A stretch of DNA of 64,000 nucleotides from Alphaproteobacteria bacterium (lineage in GTDB: Bacteria > Pseudomonadota > Alphaproteobacteria > Rs-D84). The position numbers and the translations under genes were made by a program. Every line of letters begins with the position of its first letter. Position 1 is the first letter of the stretch. Positions 1 to 9,372 of the stretch are shown here, one piece after another. The DNA lies in assembly GCA_009784235.1 (NCBI GenBank), contig WRCC01000001.1:241506-305505 (forward strand). The letters run 5' to 3'. Under the pieces are notes generated by a model. It did no database searches, was not told the origin of the DNA, and saw only the letters and a program-made list of their open reading frames with translations.

Positions 1-1012
1 TATATACGGCGTGTCGGTGAATATATTGGCGCCACTGGCACTGCGTGGGTCACTGTTGCTGCAACCCGTTTTAAATCCGACACAATTCTTGGCCGATTTT
101 CAAAAATATCGTCCACACGCCATACCGGCTGTGCCACGATTGTGGGAAATTTTTTACAAAAAAATCATCGCGGGCGCCCGCGACAAAAGAAAATATACAT
201 TGATGCGAATCATATTATCGACCCAAGGATTATTGCGTGCAATTGGCCTGGGCAGTCTGGTTGAAAAAGTCAAAAAACCAGTGCATGATACTTTTGGCGG
301 CAATGTAAAACTGTTGGTATCTGCGGGTTCCACGCTGAAACCATCGGTGCGTAAATTTTTCGAAAGTTTGGGCTTTGTGGTTGGCGATGGGTATGGATTG
401 ACTGAAACAACCGGCGCAGTGAATTTCAATTTCAAGTTCCGGATGAAGAACGGTAAAATGCACTATGCTGGTCCGGTTCCGGGCAATGAAATCAAAATTC
501 ACAACCCAGACAAAGATGGCATCGGCGAAGTTTGGGCGCGTGGAACTTCGGTCATGAAAGGTTATGTAAATAATGATGCTGCGAATGCCGAAGTTTTCGA
601 AGACGGATGGTTCAAGACCGGTGATTTGGGAACACTTGATTCCAAAGGACGATTAACCATAAAAGCACGCAAGAAACAATTAATCGTTCTGGAATCTGGT
701 AAAAACGTTTATCCGGATGAATTGGAAGATTTATATCTGCAAAATGAAGAAATACTGGCGGCGGCGGTACTGGAACGCAATGTTCGTGGCAAAGTCGTAC
801 CGTATGCAGTATTCCAAGTTGCACCGGGAACTTCGTTGACCATGATTAACCTGCTGATCAAGGCATCCAACCTGACCATTGCGCCGTATAAATGGGTGAA
901 TCATTTCGCAATTACCGAAGATGAATTGCCGCAAACATCCGGCAAGAAAATCAAGCATCACGAAATTGCCGCAATGCTGGACCGTGGTGAATTTCCAAAC
1001 CGGTCAGAATAA
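1..1012 (+). CDS. AMP-dependent (long-chain fatty acid-CoA) synthetase, C-terminal part; 5' end lies outside the window
   Basis: ORF 11..1012; motifs YGLTETTGAVNF, GWFKTGDLG, KNVYPDELEDLY typical of AMP-binding enzymes; start probably upstream of window. Confidence 0.85.
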   Translation, partial: IYGVSVNILAPLALRGSLLLQPVLNPTQFLADFQKYRPHAIPAVPRLWEIFYKKIIAGARDKRKYTLMRIILSTQGLLRAIGLGSLVEKVKKPVHDTFGGNVKLLVSAGSTLKPSVRKFFESLGFVVGDGYGLTETTGAVNFNFKFRMKNGKMHYAGPVPGNEIKIHNPDKDGIGEVWARGTSVMKGYVNNDAANAEVFEDGWFKTGDLGTLDSKGRLTIKARKKQLIVLESGKNVYPDELEDLYLQNEEILAAAVLERNVRGKVVPYAVFQVAPGTSLTMINLLIKASNLTIAPYKWVNHFAITEDELPQTSGKKIKHHEIAAMLDRGEFPNRSE

Positions 1013-1040
1013 AAAAACGCCCCAACGGGGCGTTTTTTTA
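1012..1040 (+). terminator. Rho-independent terminator
   Basis: aacgccccaacggggcgtttttttatttttt: stem plus T-run. Confidence 0.85.
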
Positions 1041-1241
1041 TTTTTTATCATTCATATACATAACCATCAGAACAATCCATGCCACGGCGGCAAGACCGAT
1101 AAGACCATCAACAATCCGTATCAATGTTATGTTCTGGAAAATTGCCGCGATAAAGTCGTAATTGAAAAATCCAATCGACCCCCAGTTCAAACCACCGAAT
1201 ATCAACAGCGGCTTTATAACATATCTTTTAAGTTCCATCAT
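1038..1241 (-). CDS. DUF378-like small membrane protein
   Basis: 67 aa, two hydrophobic helices, LLIFGGLNWGSIGFF motif. Confidence 0.7.
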   Translation of the reverse strand: MMELKRYVIKPLLIFGGLNWGSIGFFNYDFIAAIFQNITLIRIVDGLIGLAAVAWIVLMVMYMNDKK

Positions 1242-1379
1242 TTTTGTCTCCTTTGGTTGACGTGATAATTATACTGTTTTTGCACCCTATTCTGCATAGG
1301 ATTGTATGCCGCGGATTTCATTCCGATTTATCGCGCAGCGCAATATATGTAAAATGATTCAATGTAAAAAGGAGATTTC

Positions 1380-2279
1380 ATGTTCAAAAAAATATTACCT
1401 GTTTTAGCATTGTGCGCAATCGCACTGGGCGGTTGCGATGATATGTCACGCGACCCAGCCAAAGCAAAAATCAGATTGTCCAACGGTGTTGAAATGCCGG
1501 TACTTGGGTTTGGCACTTGGCAATTAACAGGTGAAGCTGGATATGCGTCGATATTATTGGCAATCATGAACGGATATCGGCATATTGATACCGCGTCCGT
1601 ATATAACAACGAAAAAGAAGTCGGACGCGCAATGCGCGTATCGCGCATTCCACGCGAAGAATTTTTCATTGTTTCCAAGGTTCCGCCGCGTGCGAAATCA
1701 TACGATGAAGCGATGATGCACTTCAATCAAACACTGCTTGATTTGGGCACGAATTACGTTGACCAATATTTAATCCATTGGCCGGTCGTGCATCCACTTC
1801 GTGAAACAGGCGATAATTATCATGCAGAAAATCGCGAAGTTTGGTGCGCCTTGGAAGATATATATAAATCCGGTCGTGCGCGTTCAATCGGTGTTTCAAA
1901 TTTCAGCATTAATGATTTGCGCAATATCTTGGACGTCGCAACAATTAAACCAATGACGAACCAGATTAAATATCATATCGGACACACGCCAAATGACATT
2001 GTGCGATTTGGGCGCCATCACGGCATTGTTACGGTTGGGTATTCAACGCTGGGCCGCACCGCAGTATTGCGCAGCAAAACGGTCCAAGAAATCGCCGCAA
2101 AGTATGGTGTCACGTCGGCACAATTGGCTATACGTTATTCTGTGCAGCGCGGCATCGTTCCATTGGTCAAGGCCGAAGACCCATTTCACCAAGTTGAAAA
2201 CAGAAAAGTCGATTTCCGCATTTCGCGCCGCGACATGCAAATACTGTCCGAATTGGAAATCCCATCGACAAATTGGTAA
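1380..2279 (+). CDS. Aldo/keto reductase with N-terminal lipoprotein signal
   Basis: VEMPVLGFGTWQ, YRHIDTASVYNNEKEVGRA, DQYLIHWP, SIGVSNFS motifs; N-term LALCAIALGGCDD lipobox. Confidence 0.88.
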   Translation: MFKKILPVLALCAIALGGCDDMSRDPAKAKIRLSNGVEMPVLGFGTWQLTGEAGYASILLAIMNGYRHIDTASVYNNEKEVGRAMRVSRIPREEFFIVSKVPPRAKSYDEAMMHFNQTLLDLGTNYVDQYLIHWPVVHPLRETGDNYHAENREVWCALEDIYKSGRARSIGVSNFSINDLRNILDVATIKPMTNQIKYHIGHTPNDIVRFGRHHGIVTVGYSTLGRTAVLRSKTVQEIAAKYGVTSAQLAIRYSVQRGIVPLVKAEDPFHQVENRKVDFRISRRDMQILSELEIPSTNW

Positions 2280-2283
2280 TTAA

Positions 2284-2310
2284 AAATCCGGCAAACGCCG
2301 GATTTTTTAA
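2284..2310. terminator. Terminator hairpin
   Basis: aaaatccggcaaacgccggatttttt. Confidence 0.75.
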
Positions 2311-2642
2311 TGTGTGTGGCCTATGAAAAAATGTAACACGATGCTGACGATAAACAGCGCGGTTGCGATGTATATAATAATCTTTTGGGCTTTGTGATTA
2401 TGGTTATGGTCTTTGCATTCTTTGTGCGACCGAAATGCAAAATAGTATCCGATTGCCAACATAATTACGGATGCCACGAATACCGCCGGCATCCATCGGT
2501 CTGGAATCAGATGAAAATGCCAGATGTGCGCACCCGGCGCCACCAACGACATAACAGCCATCAATATAGGCACGCCACAGCAAAACAAATGCGGCGCCAC
2601 CAACGCAATTACACCAAGTCCAAGAATTTTTGAAATTTTCAT
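2307..2642 (-). CDS. Small membrane protein with CC and C-terminal His-rich tail (possible metal handling)
   Basis: Start MKISKILGLG inside ORF 2307..2726; HLFCCGVPI in TM helix and HKECKDHNHNH segment. Confidence 0.55.
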   Translation of the reverse strand: MKISKILGLGVIALVAPHLFCCGVPILMAVMSLVAPGAHIWHFHLIPDRWMPAVFVASVIMLAIGYYFAFRSHKECKDHNHNHKAQKIIIYIATALFIVSIVLHFFIGHTH

Positions 2643-2746
2643 GAAACGTATTATACCAAAAAAATTACGGCTTGCAAAGTTTCGGTATTCGTTCCCATTG
2701 ATGCGAAAATTTGAAATTATTATCATCTTGTAAAAAGGAGAAATAA

Positions 2747-3490
2747 ATGAAAAAAATTATTGTTTTACCTGTGCTGCTTATCGCTGCATCATCCGCATTT
2801 GCAAATCGCAACCAAGAACGTTCTTGGTTGGAACCGTACATATCCATGCGTGCGGGATACATGATGATGGATGTCAGTGGAAGCCAGAAAGTATATTTTG
2901 CCCCCGGCGGTGTAATTGGTGCTTTAATCGCGGATGAAGAATTAGACATCGACGATGACCGTGCTTTTGGGATAAAGCTGGCATTTGGTGGTGATGCAGA
3001 TTTACCATTGATATTCGGCCGTATCCGCGTCGAAGCCGAATATGCAAATAACGGCAGCTTTGTAACACCAATAACATCATCTGGTGGTAATGCAACGTTC
3101 GAAACGAAAAATACGGCGCTGTTTGGTAACGCTTATTATTCTTTGAATACGGGAACTTTTATATCGCCTTATATCGGCGCAGGCGCCGGGTTATCACACT
3201 TTACTGCATCCGGAAATTTCAGCAGCGGTTCATTTAACGGCAGCATTGTCAAATCAGAATATACATTCGGATGGCAGGCCAGCGCGGGTATCGGCATATA
3301 CCTGGCACGTGGTGCGACCATTGACATCGGATACAGATATTCTGATTTGGGTAAATTCAGCGGCGGCGTTGATATCAGTCAATTTACCGTATCCGGTTCA
3401 AACGTATTGAACAGCGTTGTATTGCATAATGATGTGGAACTAAAATTCCGGGCGCATGAAGTCATGTTCGGCGTGCGGTATATGATGTGA
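2747..3490 (+). CDS. Outer-membrane beta-barrel protein (OmpA-like barrel)
   Basis: Signal peptide, alternating aromatic strands, C-term HEVMFGVRYMM; RBS aaaaggag. Confidence 0.75.
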   Translation: MKKIIVLPVLLIAASSAFANRNQERSWLEPYISMRAGYMMMDVSGSQKVYFAPGGVIGALIADEELDIDDDRAFGIKLAFGGDADLPLIFGRIRVEAEYANNGSFVTPITSSGGNATFETKNTALFGNAYYSLNTGTFISPYIGAGAGLSHFTASGNFSSGSFNGSIVKSEYTFGWQASAGIGIYLARGATIDIGYRYSDLGKFSGGVDISQFTVSGSNVLNSVVLHNDVELKFRAHEVMFGVRYMM

Positions 3491-3492
3491 TG

Positions 3493-3520
3493 TAAAAACC
3501 GCCCAAAGGGCGGTTTAATT
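3493..3520. terminator. Terminator hairpin
   Basis: aaaaccgcccaaagggcggttt. Confidence 0.7.
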
Positions 3521-3523
3521 TTA

Positions 3524-3581
3524 TGGTGGGTGTTACAGGATTCGAACCTGTGACCCAGTGATTAAAAGACACTTGCTCTAC
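3524..3581 (-). repeat. Distal att site: intronless tRNA-Lys 3' segment (tRNA fragment)
   Basis: 58 nt matching the spliced tRNA-Lys sequence with one mismatch, diverging after ctctac. Confidence 0.85.
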
Positions 3582-4878
3582 ATCTGCTCTGGCCCGTGGA
3601 AATATGCGGAATTTCGGGTATTAAATATTCATCATTTTCGGCCGTATGTAGCGGTTGTGTAAATGCCCCAATTATGGCCGCAGAAATCGCATCCGCGCCT
3701 TTTAATTGAAGGGCTTCGTTAGATTTCGCATATATCTCGGTCGTGCTTATTTGCGTATGCCCCAAAATGTTTTTGATGGTCAATAAATTTTCGCCCAAAG
3801 ACACACCCATGGTTGCGAATGAATGTCGCAGGTCATGAACCCGCAATCCTTCCAGATTTGATTCTTTTAAAATATGAAACCAAGGCCGCCGCAAATCGGC
3901 CAGCGGTCGTTTTTGACGTTTGGGCGATGGAAATACATATTTACCCGTATGCATGCTTAACGCATCGCGCAAGACGTCAATCGCCGCTTGCCCCAATGGA
4001 ACACTCTTTGCACCCGTCTTGCTGTCCGACAGGCGTAAAAATCGATTATTCAAATCGACTTCGGAACGTTTTAATGCGCGAATCTCGCCACACCGACAAC
4101 CAGTCAATGCCAACATCTTGATGACCAACATGGATGATTTACAATAAATCCGGCGATTATATATCGATTCCCATGTGGCCAGGAATCGCCGATAATCGTC
4201 TATACTCAATCGTTTAAACATCTTTTTCGGTTGTTTTAATCGTTGAATATGCCGACAAGGATTTGAATTCAACCGCAAGTATTCACGTCTTTCGCACCAG
4301 TTCCAAAAATGCGACATCAAAGCAAACACATGATTGGCCAACGATGGCGACCGGCGGCGAATAATATCATCATAAAAATTCTGCATCTTTGCCAAAGTTA
4401 AATCGGCAAGCTTCAAATGCCCAATCATCGGGAACACATTGTTTTTCGCCAAAGATTTATCCGCGGCATGACTGGCCGGTTTTTTATAATGCCGCGAATG
4501 CGAATTCAAATATTCTTCCATAACGTCTTTCACAAATCGTTGGCGCAATATGGTTCGGTTGCGCGCGATGCTTTTATCGCGCAATTCTTGCATCGGGTCG
4601 TGACCATCATGAACATCCAATCTGCAAACTTGCGCCTTTAATCTGGCATTCGCCACAGAAATATCGCCATATACGCCCAACATAAAATTCCGCTGAATCC
4701 GTTTTGAAAACCGGACGCTATAATGTTGATAAAACACCCGTCGGCCGGTGCGTGCGTAGTACCGAACATGAAATCCCGTAATCTTCGTGTCGGTAATATG
4801 TAAATCGATGTCTGAAGACAAGCGGCTTAAAAGGCTCTCCGTAATGTTTTTCTTCATAAATTTGCAATTTTTTGCCAT
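3562..4878 (-). CDS. Tyrosine recombinase/integrase
   Basis: LALTGCRCGEIRAL, VHDLRHSFATMGVSLGENLLTIKNILGHTQISTTEIYAK: catalytic R..HxxR..H/W..Y arrangement; N-term DUF4102-like. Confidence 0.95.
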   Translation of the reverse strand: MAKNCKFMKKNITESLLSRLSSDIDLHITDTKITGFHVRYYARTGRRVFYQHYSVRFSKRIQRNFMLGVYGDISVANARLKAQVCRLDVHDGHDPMQELRDKSIARNRTILRQRFVKDVMEEYLNSHSRHYKKPASHAADKSLAKNNVFPMIGHLKLADLTLAKMQNFYDDIIRRRSPSLANHVFALMSHFWNWCERREYLRLNSNPCRHIQRLKQPKKMFKRLSIDDYRRFLATWESIYNRRIYCKSSMLVIKMLALTGCRCGEIRALKRSEVDLNNRFLRLSDSKTGAKSVPLGQAAIDVLRDALSMHTGKYVFPSPKRQKRPLADLRRPWFHILKESNLEGLRVHDLRHSFATMGVSLGENLLTIKNILGHTQISTTEIYAKSNEALQLKGADAISAAIIGAFTQPLHTAENDEYLIPEIPHISTGQSRCRASVF

Positions 4879-4956
4879 GATGCGCTCCTTTTCGTTTTTG
4901 TTGCGAAATTATATTAGCCAGTTATAATAACTGCATAAAATACATGGTGGTATAAA

Positions 4957-7242
4957 ATGACTTCTTTAAAAATAAATAGTATTGATAAAATAGAGAATTT
5001 TTATTCGTTTAAATCTTTTGTAAGCCCAAGCGGATTACAAAGTTTTGCCAATAGAAATTTATTTTATGGATGGAACGGAACAGGCAAAACCACATTGTCC
5101 CAGTTTTTTGCAGAATTATCAAAAAATGACAATGCATTAAAGTATCCAAGTACAAAAATTCAAGTATCACTTTCAGATGGAAGTCAGATAAAGAATTTAG
5201 GAACAAATCCGCTGTCTAATATAAAAGCATTTAATCAATTTTTCGTTGAAGAAAATTGCAAGATTCAAAATGATAGGAACATAGCCCCCAGAATATTCTT
5301 GGGAAAAGATGTTGGGGATACGCTGACTAAAATTGCAGATAAAGAAAAAGAGATAACAACAGAAAAAGGACTTCAAAAAGATATAGATTACAATAATAAA
5401 AACAATGCTTTTGATGAATTTAAAAGTTCTGGCGCAGGAAAAGTAAAAACCGAGTTTACGATACCAACATATGGGCCAACTCATTTAGTAAGGGATATTG
5501 ATGCTGCAGCTGTATCTACAATAACATCAGATGATGAATATCTTTCTAAAAAGAAATCGATTTCCGAAGAAGGAAAATCCCTTTTAGCACAAGGCGCGCA
5601 GATTACAGAATTGCCAACCTTATCAATTGATGACTTGCCTGCATTATCGCAAGAGCCAATCACGTTAACTACTATCAAAGAATTAGAAGAAAATGAGATA
5701 TTAAAAAAATGGGTTGATGAAGGATATAGGTATTATACAGACAATAATTTAAATGCTTGTCAATTTTGTGGCGCAACATTGCAACAGGCAAGGATTGATG
5801 AACTTCAGGGATATTTCAATGATGCTAATACCAAACTCCAATCTCGGCTTAACGATATAGCCATACAACTGAATATACCATTACAAAATTTGCCCGATAG
5901 AAGCCTATTATTTTCAAGCATTGTATCAAAATTCGACCAGGCCAAAGAAGCGCTGGATAAAGCAACAACCGATTACAATACAAAAAAAGACGAGATTGTT
6001 ACGAAGATAAACAATAAGAAAAAAAATCCGGACAAATCAGATAATGATGTGTGCGTAAGCACTGGTATGCTAAGCGCTCTTTTGATAAGTCGACAAAATT
6101 TGCAGAATGCCATTGTTGGAATAAAGACGACCTTAGAAGAACATGATACCATAGTTAATAATTTTAAAACTGAAAAAGATGAAGCTTTCAACCAATGTAA
6201 GCGCTATTTTATAGAAAAACATGTCCTTGCGGAGTATTCTACTAAAAAAACAGACCTAGAAACTTCGAAATTTGCACATGATGCAAAACAAATCGTGATC
6301 GACAGATTGCAGGAAGAAAAACAAGGTTTGGATAACAGTATATCTAGCAATAATCCTACAATAATAAATGAATTTATTGAAAAACTGATTGGCAATCAAA
6401 ATTTCAAACTGGAAGAAACGGCCGATAAAAAAGGATATCTATTATCGCGGAGTATAGATAATAAATATGAACGCGCGGAAAAAGTTAGTGAAGGCGAACA
6501 AACTATAATCGCATTTGCATATTTTTTAGGAACTTTGCATGAAAGTGGAGTTAATATCGCAGACACAATAATTGTCATTGACGACCCAGTATCAAGCTTG
6601 GATTCAAACTTTATCCATAACATTGTTGATATTATAGATAACGAGATTATAAAAAAGAATCCGGCACAACTTTTTGTGCTAACGCATAACTTTTATTTTT
6701 TTAAGTTAATGAGCAGAGCTATGGGGGGACTGAAGCCAGAAAATATTTATAGGGTTGATAAAGACGATAGCGGTTCTTATATAAGAAATGCAGAGAGGTC
6801 ATTAGCAGTACATAAGAATGAATATTTGTTTTTAGCTGATTATCTGAAAGAAAACCATACAGCCACCAAGCAAAAAACTCCATCTGATGATGATTTAGTG
6901 CACGGAACCAATATTATAAATTCCATTCGCCGTTTTCTTGAGGTATTTCTATCGTTCAAATATCCAAGAATAAAAAATGAAGACGGAAAAGATATCCCTA
7001 AAGGTGATGGATTCACAAAACATATGGAGGAATTTTACAAACATCACCCTACATATGCATCAGCAAAAAGAATATGTGGTTTAGCGAATAGATATTCTCA
7101 TGAAACCATGACTAGTGTAGAAGCCGATCCTTGGATATCAGGAATAGTGGACATAAAGTCATTATTAGAAGAATTTATGCTCTTTGTAAAACATATGGAT
7201 GAGCCCCATTATAAATCTCTGTTTGACATTTCTGAACCATAA
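4957..7242 (+). CDS. RloC/PrrC-like AAA (AAA_13) ATPase, putative anticodon nuclease
   Basis: Walker A GWNGTGKTT; CQFCG zinc-hook-like CxxC in coiled coil; SEGEQTIIAFAYFL signature; IIVIDDPVSSLD Walker B; C-terminal RRFLE and ANRYSHE motifs. Confidence 0.8.
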   Translation: MTSLKINSIDKIENFYSFKSFVSPSGLQSFANRNLFYGWNGTGKTTLSQFFAELSKNDNALKYPSTKIQVSLSDGSQIKNLGTNPLSNIKAFNQFFVEENCKIQNDRNIAPRIFLGKDVGDTLTKIADKEKEITTEKGLQKDIDYNNKNNAFDEFKSSGAGKVKTEFTIPTYGPTHLVRDIDAAAVSTITSDDEYLSKKKSISEEGKSLLAQGAQITELPTLSIDDLPALSQEPITLTTIKELEENEILKKWVDEGYRYYTDNNLNACQFCGATLQQARIDELQGYFNDANTKLQSRLNDIAIQLNIPLQNLPDRSLLFSSIVSKFDQAKEALDKATTDYNTKKDEIVTKINNKKKNPDKSDNDVCVSTGMLSALLISRQNLQNAIVGIKTTLEEHDTIVNNFKTEKDEAFNQCKRYFIEKHVLAEYSTKKTDLETSKFAHDAKQIVIDRLQEEKQGLDNSISSNNPTIINEFIEKLIGNQNFKLEETADKKGYLLSRSIDNKYERAEKVSEGEQTIIAFAYFLGTLHESGVNIADTIIVIDDPVSSLDSNFIHNIVDIIDNEIIKKNPAQLFVLTHNFYFFKLMSRAMGGLKPENIYRVDKDDSGSYIRNAERSLAVHKNEYLFLADYLKENHTATKQKTPSDDDLVHGTNIINSIRRFLEVFLSFKYPRIKNEDGKDIPKGDGFTKHMEEFYKHHPTYASAKRICGLANRYSHETMTSVEADPWISGIVDIKSLLEEFMLFVKHMDEPHYKSLFDISEP

Positions 7243-7248
7243 TAAACA

Positions 7249-8145
7249 ATGAGCGTAGTAAACATGAATACAAAATTTCTTCAATTCCTCCCGTTGGTTA
7301 TATCATTGCTTATTGGTGCGGGGATATATTGCATTGCTGTTTATTGCGTTCCGGTTGACCATGATAATTTAAAATCTTTAATTATAAATTTATCAGCTGC
7401 ATTGATGGCGATAACTATAACTTATTTTTCATATAATTTAATTAAAGACATTACGGAACGTAAGCTGAACAAGACATTATTTCACTATTCAAAAGAAAGA
7501 ATTGATAATGAAATTATAAGCATTTTGATACAGGTGCAAAAAATGCTTTATTCATTCGAAAACTTGGACAGGTCTTTTAATGGGTTATCAGCCATGCTTG
7601 ATATATCGGAAGAAGATTTGAAAAAACAAATATCTGGTGTGGAATTGTTGGGCTATCAAATTTTCAAAGAATGGGATTTTACTTTGAATAACATTGAAAA
7701 AATAATTGAGAACGCATATACCTTGAAATATTTAACAAATGACCAAATTATATCGCTTGTAAGAATTTTAAGTGGTGTTGAAAGATTGAATAATATGTAC
7801 AGATTTGGCAAAGACAATGTATTTGTTGATACCGGCAAGGTCAGCCATGAACATATGATTGTCCCACCTTATCAATCAAATCTACCAAAACGCTCAATTT
7901 TACTTAAAAAGATAGAAGGCAAACTGGACGAAGGCATAGTTGTTGACCATGGCGACATCCCGCAAGATGATTTGAAGCGAGCATTAAACATCTATAAAGT
8001 GAAAGAAATTGATGAATATTTTAATACTATTGGATTTTTATTAGCCGAAATCCATTATTGGAAAAGCGTAACTGGAAATGAATTATTTATTTCTATAAGA
8101 GACAAAAGATTATTCAATCCAGTTACAAGAAAGCTAGTTTATTAA
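7249..8145 (+). CDS. Hypothetical membrane protein linked to the RloC-like gene
   Basis: ORF starting 6 nt downstream of the ATPase stop; two N-terminal TM helices. Confidence 0.7.
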   Translation: MSVVNMNTKFLQFLPLVISLLIGAGIYCIAVYCVPVDHDNLKSLIINLSAALMAITITYFSYNLIKDITERKLNKTLFHYSKERIDNEIISILIQVQKMLYSFENLDRSFNGLSAMLDISEEDLKKQISGVELLGYQIFKEWDFTLNNIEKIIENAYTLKYLTNDQIISLVRILSGVERLNNMYRFGKDNVFVDTGKVSHEHMIVPPYQSNLPKRSILLKKIEGKLDEGIVVDHGDIPQDDLKRALNIYKVKEIDEYFNTIGFLLAEIHYWKSVTGNELFISIRDKRLFNPVTRKLVY

Positions 8146-8147
8146 AA

Positions 8148-8570
8148 CTATAGATTCACAATTTCAATATCTGAAAAATGCTTCAGCAAATATTCCGCGG
8201 CAAGGCGGCGGTGGCATTTGTCGGCGGATTTTTCAGAGCATAGAAAACATAGGTTGTTTAAATCGGCGGTGGAAAATAATTTTTCGATTTGGCGGTCGGT
8301 AATGATGCGGTTGAATTCTTGTTCATAGCCAGGCCAGTCGATTTTGCCGTCTTTATATGCGGACAATAATTCTTTGGTTGGGGCCAATTCTGGCATATAT
8401 TTATATCGGTTGGCTAATATATTAGACAGGTTTGTCCCACTTGCCCATGGAACGAAACGTGCGGTGCGCCACAGGCGGATGTCTACTATAGTGGACACAC
8501 CAACTGCGTCAATTATTTCCATAAACTGGTCTTTGGTTTTGCCTGAAAATCCGATTGTGTATATTGTCAT
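8148..8570 (-). CDS. DUF488 family protein
   Basis: TIYTIGFSGKTKDQFMEII, VDIR, CFLCSEKSADKCHRRLAAEYL. Confidence 0.9.
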   Translation of the reverse strand: MTIYTIGFSGKTKDQFMEIIDAVGVSTIVDIRLWRTARFVPWASGTNLSNILANRYKYMPELAPTKELLSAYKDGKIDWPGYEQEFNRIITDRQIEKLFSTADLNNLCFLCSEKSADKCHRRLAAEYLLKHFSDIEIVNL

Positions 8571-8571
8571 G

Positions 8572-9228
8572 TTAATACAAGAATAATCCGTTCAGCATTA
8601 AATAGCAATGATTCTCTTGCATTAAAAACGGACGCGCCAAGCCGATACGCAAATGAATTCTGCCAACAGATAACACAGATTTATTCAAGGTCTCTATGTT
8701 CTTTGAATCTTCAAAAATATCTCTTATATGTTTACAGCTGACTTTTAAGCAATATTTTTTACCATCGTTATCTATGATATTTGCCCGAAGCTTTCCATTT
8801 TCGATTACGAATTCAACATTTTCCGCAGGCAAATCTATTGCCCCAAGAGATGGACATTTTGTGCTTTTTAAAATATAAGAATTTTCTTTGACTTTATTAT
8901 TGAATATTGAACTGATGTTATCAGAAACAGAAGCACGAACACGCAACGCGATATCCTTGCCTTTGGAATAACTTTCTTTAATTTGTAATGTATTAAGGTC
9001 GACATTTACATCCTCGGTTCTATGCGGCCAATCGCGTGGCTCTTTTAGAACTTCATTATGAATCACAATCCAAGAATGCCCTTTAAGTTTTGCAAGATTC
9101 GCTTCATCCCAATAACCCCGGTCAATAAGAAGTCTTTTCATGCGAAGCTCCCCTATATCCCAACCGGCGATGCAGAATTTTTCTTTCATGTTTGTTATAT
9201 CTGAAATAATTATATTTGATGGTTTCAT
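8572..9228 (-). CDS. Hypothetical protein, possibly a dual-OB-type domain protein, paired with DUF488
   Basis: Start MKPSNIIISDITNMKEKFCIAGWD inside ORF 8572..9336; repeated beta-rich segments; stop 2 nt from DUF488 start. Confidence 0.6.
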   Translation of the reverse strand: MKPSNIIISDITNMKEKFCIAGWDIGELRMKRLLIDRGYWDEANLAKLKGHSWIVIHNEVLKEPRDWPHRTEDVNVDLNTLQIKESYSKGKDIALRVRASVSDNISSIFNNKVKENSYILKSTKCPSLGAIDLPAENVEFVIENGKLRANIIDNDGKKYCLKVSCKHIRDIFEDSKNIETLNKSVLSVGRIHLRIGLARPFLMQENHCYLMLNGLFLY

Positions 9229-9241
9229 TTTGGTTCCTTTG

Positions 9242-9273
9242 ATAAAAAAAGCCCGCATGATGCGGGCATAAAA
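9242..9273. terminator. Terminator hairpin
   Basis: aaaaaaagcccgcatgatgcgggcataaaaaa. Confidence 0.65.
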
Positions 9274-9372
9274 AATGGCGACCACTGGTCGCTTTGTTTG
9301 TGAGAGTATTATATCAGAACTCGCGATAAAAAGCAACGAAAAAACGCAGCGGAAGCTGCGTTTCTTTGTTCT

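Noticed and set aside
3524-3581. Functional tRNA at the distal att site
   Set aside because: Only the 3' ~58 nt are present; the 5' acceptor strand is missing, so it is an att remnant.
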